Assembly (NCBI GenBank): GCA_950106755.1
Contig: OX467091.1
Location: 11,797,538-11,861,537, forward strand
DNA length: 64,000 nucleotides
From: Climacium dendroides
Lineage: Eukaryota > Streptophyta > Bryopsida > Hypnales > Climaciaceae
Direction of reading: 5' to 3'
Both the position numbers and the translations under genes were made by a program. This document shows, piece by piece, positions 57,320-64,000 of this stretch. A model generated the notes under the pieces. It did no database searches and was not told the origin of the DNA. It saw nothing but the letters and a program-made list of their open reading frames with translations. Each line of letters begins with the position of its first letter. Within the stretch, counting starts at the first letter, position 1.

Positions 57320-58550
57320 ACAGGACATAAAATCAATTAACTTGCAATGCCTAAATTACAGACTCCAATAGGTTGTTTGAACGTGCTTGGCTAAAATGAC
57401 ATTTGCCACACGCTAAAGACTCAGCCGCCGTCCTTTTCGGTGCACCTGTCGAGCCGACACACCCAAATTTGGAGTCACGCTAACTCAACAATGTCGAGTC
57501 GGCAAACCCAAATTAGGAGTCAAGCTAACTCAACCCGGACAGTCTTACTAAGTCATGAACCCTAAACCCTACAAGAACCCGCATTGCATGAAATTCTAAA
57601 CCCTCACCCATGATTCTCGTTCATTTTGCGCCTTCGTCGGTAGCTTGCACCCGGCCCTTAACTCTGTCCTATACTGAGTGATGAAACTTCGCAAATTTCT
57701 CTCAGCAAATGCTATACTGCACCTGTGTTTCTCCGCACCCCCCTAATCCGCTTTCCTGCATCCGACACTAACTATGTTTGCCCGAACTTCTGCACTATCG
57801 CGCAAGACAACCAAATTACCGTGACCTGAGTTCTGCTGCAAAAAATTCCTGCACGACAGGCGCAAAGCTAAGCAACAAAGGAACTCACCAGTTGCGCAAT
57901 GGTGTGCACGTCAGAACTCTTGTTTCCTTGAAGCGTTGTCACATACGTTGCACCGCCATTTGAATGCGCTGCACCATCCTAAACCGTTGAAAAGGAAATG
58001 AGTACTCCGCAAACCGCTCATGCCTAAACCCTAAGCTTCCGCAAGGCAAGACATCGCGCCCTCGTAGGCTGTTCATTGCGCCCGGCCGTCTCACACGGGT
58101 GGTAAGCAAAATTAAAAAATGTTGCCCTTCCTAGACCGCAACTTTCTTCCGTGTGCGCAGCAAGTCGAAGTCCGCCCCTGCTCACAAACTACTTCACAGC
58201 TTAAGGGCCCAAGAAATCGTGCAATGATACAATCTCAAACACCTGAAACACTAGGAATGCTACGCCAAACAGTACATGCAAGCACTTAAACCGCAAAAAT
58301 GATCTCCACTCGAGTTGGCTGGAACGCGTGTTTGCTTCACGTCTGGCTCCTTGGCGAGGGTTGGTTCCAAACGTAAACCCGTACCTACCACAAAGGCAGC
58401 TCGTTGTGAAACACAAGCCCTAAAACATTCCGGCTTGGTTGCCATCATGACAGGCCTACGTGTGAAACACAAGTTGGGTAATTATTGTTTTTCCCTACAT
58501 GTCACTTCCTAAACCCTAGATTATTTTAATTGTTTATATTTCTTAATCCC
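57320..58550. other. GC-richer flank of the MULE relic, no gene called
   Basis: It contains CCCTAAA words near 57559, 57597, 58025 and 58508, in the opposite polarity to those upstream of the relic, plus a duplicated word CCCAAATTWGGAGTCA-GCTAACTCAAC at about 57464-57535. ORFs at 57778-57963 and 58201-58512 have no domain. It could be the far arm of the transposon. Confidence 0.35.
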
Positions 58551-60730
58551 CCCATTAAGTGAATTCTTTATTAGGTTCTTGGAATCTTCATTTCATTTTT
58601 TGAGTGCTTGATGTTTTATTGACTAACTTTGTATGTTGGTTTTAGGCTATTGAACGTCTTGTTCTTCTTCATTTTTTTTTAATATTCCATTTTTCCCATT
58701 TCTTGATGCCTTTTTAATTTTGTTGTCTATATTCTTCATTATTGCATTTTTTTATTTCTAATTTCTAATTATTATTATTTTTTTAAATTGGGTCTATGTA
58801 CCTTAATTTCACAAATTTGATGTGCCATAATTTGTGTATTCAAGTAGTTGTTATTCTTCTTTTGTTGTTAATATGCAATTTTTTCCCCTTTTGGATCTAT
58901 CTACTTTTGGGGGTGTTGATGTGTTTCTTTTTTGAATTCTATAAAAAAAAAATTCTAATACCATTCTTTTTCATTCTTCCGGTCGATACCACTTTCTTTT
59001 TGTTATTGTATGTGATTTTCTCCATTTCTTAAAGAACTCATAGAGTTCAGTCTTTGTTGGCTTCTTTTCTTCCTTTACTTATTTTTTTGCTTATTGATGT
59101 TTCATTTAAACTGTTTTTAACTGTAGGCTTTAGTAAATTAAAGGAGTTACAGTTGTAGTTTGTTTTAAATATTCCATTTTTCTCCCTTTTGGACCTATCC
59201 ATTTATGGAGGTGTTCATGTGTTTCGTTTTTAATTCTATTTTCTTTTTCTAATTTCTTTGGTTTTTATTGTTCTGGCCTATGTGGCTTTCTTTCTTTTAT
59301 TGTAAGTGAATTTTTCTATTTCCTAATGAACTTATAGGGTTCATTGTTTGTTACCTTTTTTATTTATTTTTCTAGCGTTGATTGGTGTTTCATTAAATAA
59401 TATCCTTTTTTCATGACGGTTTTAGTGTATTGAAGGAGTTGTTCTTCTTCCATTTTTTTAAAGTTTTCCATTTCCCCCCCTTTTAGATCTATCCATTTCT
59501 TGGGTATTTTATGTGTTTCTTTTTTTAATTTCCAATTTTTTTAATTTATAATTCATTTTTTTCCTTTTTTCATGAAGGTTTTAGTGTATTGAAGGAGTTG
59601 TTCTTCTTCCAATTTTTTTAGGTATTCCATTTCCCCCCCCCCTTTAGATCTATCCATTTCTTGGGTTTTTAATGTGTTTCTTTTTTTAATTTCCAAATTT
59701 TTTAATTTATAATTCATTTTTTTCCTTTTTTCATGAAGGTTTTAGTGTATTGAAGGAGTTGTTCTTCTTCCATTTTTTTTAGGTATTCCATTTCCCCCCC
59801 TTTTAAATCTATCCATTTCTTGGGTATTTTATGTGTTTCTTTTTTTAATTTTCAATTTTTTAATTTATAATTCATTTTTTTCATTTTTTCATGAAGGTTT
59901 TAGTGTATTGAAGGAGTTGTTCTTCTTCCATTTTTTTTAGGTATTCCATTTCCCCCCCTTTTAGATCTATCCATTTCTTGGGTATTTTATGTTTTTTTTT
60001 TTTTAATTTCCAATTTTTTTAATTTATAATTCATTTTTTTCCATCTAATGACGTCTATGTGGCTTTCTTTCTTTTATTGTAAGTGAATTTTTTTATTTCC
60101 TAATGAACTTATAGGGTTCATTGTTTGTTACCTTTTTTTATTTATTTTTCTAGCGTTGATTGGTGTTTCATTAAATAATATCCTTTTTTCATGACGGTTT
60201 TAGTGTATTGAAGGAGTTGTTCTTCTTCCATTTTGTTTTTTAAGTATTCCATTTCCCCCCTTTTAGATCTATCCATTTCTTGGGTATTTTATGTGTTTCT
60301 TTTTTTAATTTCCAATTTTTTTAATTTATAATTCATTTTTTTCCTTTTTTCATGAAGGTTTTAGTGTATTGAAGGAGTTCTTCTTCTTCCATTTTTTTTA
60401 GGTATTCCATTTCCCCCCCTTTTAGATCTATCCATTTCTTGGGTTCTTAATGTTTTGTTTTTTTTAATTTCCAATTTTTTTTATTTATAATTCATTTTTT
60501 TCCTTTTTTCATGACGGTTTTAGTGTATTGAAGGAGTTCTTCTTCTTCCATTTTTTTTAGGTATTCCATTTCCCCCCCTTTTAGATCTATCCATTTCTGA
60601 CGGTTTTATGTGTCTGATTTTTTTATTCCATATTTTTTTTTCTAATTCTATTTTTTTTTTTTGATTGGGTCTATGTGCCTTTCTTTATTTTATTGTATGT
60701 GAATTTTTCCATTTCTATTTTATATTACGG
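58550..60730. repeat. T-rich tandem array with higher-order structure
   Basis: The basic unit is about 160 bp: GGTTTTAGTGTATTGAAGGA, GTTGTTCTTCTTCCATTT, AGGTATTCCATTTCCCCCCC, TTTTAGATCTATCCATTTCT, TTTAATTTCCAATTTTTT. Units start at 59421, 59580, 59741, 59899, 60199, 60360 and 60519. A different module of about 130 bp (CTATGTGGCTTTCTTTC ... TTGATTGGTGTTTCATTA) is at about 59275-59405 and again at 60053-60185, so a roughly 780-bp block (module plus units) is repeated. 58550-59270 holds older, diverged relatives. The 58796-59032 ORF is part of this sequence. Confidence 0.85.
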
Positions 60731-61957
60731 ACTTTGATTTTTTTTTAATTATTGTTGTATATAGAAGGGCCCCAACCAAAAAGTAAATCGCAATATCAAA
60801 TATGGAGACATAGAGAAACACTGAATGCATTGTGCAATACCAGGCTAAACACTAGACCCAAAAACTTTAAAGACAAAGAACACTAGGCTCTTCTTGCCTG
60901 TGAAACACTATCCCAAAACACTGCCTACGAACTGTGAAAACACTATCCTTGAAAACTGCCTAGGACCTGTGAAACAATATCGAAAAAAATTACCCAAGGG
61001 CCTGACATAGGGTAAATAAAGGGAGCCCGTTGCCAGGAATTTCAACCCAACTACCCCTACCGGAAGAGGGCAGCAGTGCTACAGCAGTGTACTTCCTATG
61101 TACTTTCTGTGGCAGGCTTTAAAAGAAGGGGTGAGATTTAGTGTGGTCCTTTTGATACTCTGATGTAGCTTCTTCTGGTAATGCTGGCACGGGGTTGGTT
61201 TGGGTTTGGTGGTTTATTAGAGTTTTTCTAGGTTTCATGAAGACATGGCAGCAAACACTTTTCAACCCGGTTCAATAGAAAAACCTTTGGGGCATGGAGC
61301 CCAACAAGTTTCCCCCGTGTATAATCAGATCGTGATTTTGATTGGATTCAGAAATATGAAGAGGAAAAGCGGAAATTTAAAAAATATATATATGAGAGGC
61401 AATCCATTCTTGATCAACAACCCATTTTGGCATTGTAGGATGGTGTAATTATGTGTAGGAAGTGATTAACAATGATTAATTATAGCATAGTTCCAGCACA
61501 ATTGTGACACATTATGATTGGCTACAAGACTCTCCTTATTGCAAACAACCTTTGGTTGGAAAATAAGAAGGTCTATATAACAAATATGGGTGGAATAGAA
61601 TCTTTAGCTAAAAATTCATAATAATTATGTTTTGAGATATAAAAATCTAAAAAATTATGAAAACCTTATGAACTTTATTTTTGCACATGGAAAAATTTCC
61701 CCATTGGTGAAACCTGCCTTACAAATATATGTATCTATTTAAGTGGTAAAAAATGGGTTGCCTCTTTTAAGATGATTTCAAGGGTTTTGGCTTTTCTGTA
61801 AGTGCATTGAGCAAGATACAATGGGGATGTTGTTGCCTCATAAAAAATTACTCCAACTAGCTTTTGATGTAGGTTGGAGGTGGCTTAGATTGACTATTCT
61901 TGGTTCAATATGGAATGTACGATCACTTATTAGTTATCACTATCACTTATCATAGTC
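60731..61957. other. No recognised feature
   Basis: The part at 60830-61020 repeats the word GAAACACTATCC/GAAAACACTATCC with AACTGCC three times at about 50-bp spacing. 61245-61448 has a 67-codon ORF with no domain. No gene is supported. Confidence 0.45.
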
Positions 61958-62373
61958 TAAGGTAGAAGCACCAGTTGTCAACCATGCCCAATACCCAATC
62001 TGTAGGGTGCACTATTTCCAACCTTAGGTTGGAACTTCAAGCTTGGAATGTTTTTTTTTGTCCTTTTCAAGGTTGAGGCTAATATGGTTATGACACATGT
62101 TCAAAAGTAGTAAGCAAGAAAGTAGTAAGTAGTGAGTGGAAAAGTAGTTCTTGAATGATCGGAAATGGAAGACTCTAGACATTGGCTATAGATCAAGTAC
62201 ACTTTTTGATTCCCAAAATTCACAGGAAATTCAATTTCGGGTATCAAATTCCAAAAAAATTGCAATCCCCACATTTCCTATCTTCCTACATGGGAAAAAT
62301 TTCAATCACCTCATACTCCCCACCATCTGCTCCAAAATTGCTTCAATGATCGAGTACTGGGGCTTCTACCTTT
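61958..62373. mobile_element. Family Z, copy 4 (complete)
   Basis: TAAGGTAGAAGCACC at the left and GGGGCTTCTACCTTTA at the right, about 415 bp. It is the best reference copy of the family, collinear with copies at 11704 (inverted), 17345 and 21170. It directly abuts dispersed repeat W (from 62375). Confidence 0.75.
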
Positions 62374-62374
62374 A

Positions 62375-63430
62375 CAACCTCGGTCCCCACTTGCAATTGC
62401 GTAAGAAATTCAAATACGATGTCGTCATGATTTCAACAGCTTTCTTTGTCATACCCAAAGTCCCTGAGCTTCTTAGAAAAATCTCTCTCCTACTGAGTGG
62501 ATAAATTATGCATTTACACCACGCAGGTCGAACCCTTCTCTTACTGGCAAGTAGCTTTCTAGCAATGTCTATTTTCGAAAGAGAGGTAGACCCTGACCAA
62601 TATCTAGAGAGGACTGATCCCTTGCGGAAAGAGAATTAACTGTTAAAGGACGACAGGATAGACTTTGGAAACCATCCGTTTTTATGACTGAAGCATTTGG
62701 CTTAAAAAATTGTAAAAGCACTCATTGCAAGACAAACTACTGTAGAAGACCTCCCGTTTCCTTGCAAAATTCTGAGGATGAATAGTTGCACTTTTGTCCA
62801 CCATAGAGAGATCCTCTATCATCCATTTGACGCAAAACATCTCCCTCAACGTTTAAAGGTTAAGCCCTTACCAACATCTACAAAGGACTGATCTCTTGTG
62901 CATCTCTTGCCCAAATGGCAAGCATGACATTGACCGTCGACCTTAATTTGTATAGTGGGAGGCCTGAGGGAGGAGGACTCTTGTTGCATTAAGCACACGA
63001 GCAGGCAACCCTACCCAAACTTTTTGAAATTAGGTTTTCCTTCGCGTGCTTGAAAAAGCTTCCCGAAAAAAAACTCAATGCCCTAAAATTTTTGAGCTGC
63101 CCCGAACAACGAAAACATCATGCTAGGCACTATAATTTTGAAAATATCATGCCAGGCACAGTATTTTCAAAATTATAGTGCTTGGCACTGTAACGAGTGC
63201 CAAGCTTCACTATCAGGTCTTTGTGGCCTATAATGCGAAGTACTTTCTACAAGGACCCGGCTGAATAGTGCTCAATGAATACAGAATGCGCAGGTTCACT
63301 AGCAGAATGTCAATTCAGAACGATTGCTGTCCTCGCTCCCCAGTCGGCAACAAATGATCGATGTGAAGGTACCGGATATATGCTGAATCCAGTACTGTAG
63401 TGTAGGCGAGGGACCAGAGCATGTCTCCTA
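62375..63430. repeat. Dispersed repeat W, copy 2
   Basis: Collinear with 32640-33170 but longer, with about 350 bp of extra sequence including the hairpins at 63122-63204. The ORF at 62151-62504 spans the Z/W junction and is not a gene. Confidence 0.6.
63122..63204. repeat. Two adjoining hairpins
   Basis: GCTAGGCACTATAATTTTGA followed by AAATA pairs with 63162-63186 at 23 of 25 positions, with a 15-nt spacer that repeats CCAGGCAC. Directly after it, CTTGGCACT-GTAACG-AGTGCCAAG (63181-63204) is a perfect 9-bp stem. The GGCACT word occurs in both. Confidence 0.75.
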
Positions 63431-63490
63431 CACCCACCCCATCCTGCTCCCAAAAGGAAGTCACTGACGTACATTCACGAGAAGGGTATT

Positions 63491-63527
63491 GCTTTTGCCA
63501 GTTATTCGGTTTTGCCAGTTATTCGGC
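63491..63527 (+). repeat. Tandem duplication TTTTGCCAGTTATTCGG
   Basis: Two adjacent 17-18-bp copies. The single-copy version with the same downstream words (AAGTGTCAC, AAAAAATCTTGG, ATCC/TCCGTGTC) is at about 19420-19480, so this is part of another dispersed repeat. Confidence 0.65.
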
Positions 63528-63599
63528 ATGGAAAGTGTCACCAAAAAATCTTGGTTTCCGTGTCGAAGAATGTTTGGAAGCAGTGTTCGGAAAAGTAGA

Positions 63600-63812
63600 T
63601 CACTAGTTCAAAGTAAGAAGGTGGAATTGGGAAAAAAAACCCAAAAAAAAACGGTTTCAATTTGAAAACATCGGCTAAGAATCGGTGAGAAAATCTATGA
63701 AAAATCACGTTCAGAGTAAAAAATAGAGAAAATGATGGGACACAGTTAAGAAACCGGTTCAATATGAGAATTGGAGGAAATTAGCTAGTAAAACTCAAAA
63801 ATTCCCCAAACG
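63600..63812 (-). mobile_element. Family R element, inverted internal copy
   Basis: Read on the minus strand it follows the interior of 52867-53155 (TTTACTAGCTAATTTCC, TTCTCATATTGAACCGGTT, ATTTTCTCTATTTTTTACTC, CCCAATTC). The GTAAAAGGGTGCC ends are missing. 63813-64000 shows nothing recognisable. Confidence 0.6.
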
Positions 63813-64000
63813 CAACCTTGGAGGGAACCTATCACATCCATTGCAAGAGGTTGGCTAGATGTCTACGCGGTGTGTGTTTTTGGAGCGAATTTTGCTAAAA
63901 AGCCATGCCAAATTTATTGTAGGGTATATTTGGTGAGATGTTATTGCATTTTTCAATGGATGAAATTGCAAAATGATACCAAATTATGGAACAAGTATCA

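Noticed and set aside
53629..58515. Interstitial telomere array
   Set aside because: The TTTAGGG words are single and scattered, not tandem.

Overview
The window looks like AT-rich, gene-poor, transposon-rich nuclear DNA of a land plant. It carries dirigent-like genes (a land-plant family) with spliceosomal introns, and decayed Ty1/copia, PIF/Harbinger and MULE coding remnants, trihelix (Myb/SANT) remnants and many short inverted-repeat elements. The two-intron dirigent genes and the style of the MULE and trihelix remnants suggest a non-flowering plant (fern, lycophyte or bryophyte), but that is only an inference; no species is named.

The only well-supported functional genes are two dirigent-like genes on the minus strand (A at 8498-9901, B at 30246-31440). 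A third copy (C at 36429-38016) has an in-frame stop and has lost its TATA box. All three share one exon plan (76 nt, about 100 nt, about 380 nt, both introns in phase 1) and lie in related segmental duplications: A about 3330-11690, B about 27990-32640, C about 33490-39090. B and C are tandem neighbours. A is separated from them by about 16 kb of nested transposons. A 3'-end fragment of a further copy lies behind B. The duplicons differ by clean insertions, which helps delimit several elements.

Layout: 1-3.3 kb, dispersed and tandem repeats. 3.3-11.7 kb, duplicon A. 11.7-21.5 kb, nested TIR elements, a dead Harbinger transposase (14447-15020) and a roughly 100-bp tandem array. 21.9-27.6 kb, a dead copia element split by a 2.6-kb insertion with 9-bp target duplications. 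28.0-39.1 kb, duplicons B and C. 39-45 kb, TIR elements and a trihelix-like pseudogene. 45.3-50.9 kb, nothing recognisable. 51-53.3 kb, a dense cluster of small TIR elements. 53.6-58.5 kb, a more GC-rich island with a MULE-type transposase relic. 58.55-60.73 kb, a T-rich tandem array with higher-order structure. 60.7-64 kb, dispersed repeats.

The most noteworthy structural signals are: elements ending in CCC with inverted repeats and flanked by TTAA; a 70-bp-arm near-perfect hairpin; the 9-bp-flanked insertion inside copia; the higher-order array; and the graded decay of the dirigent family. Apart from the dirigents, nothing here looks like a cooperating gene system.
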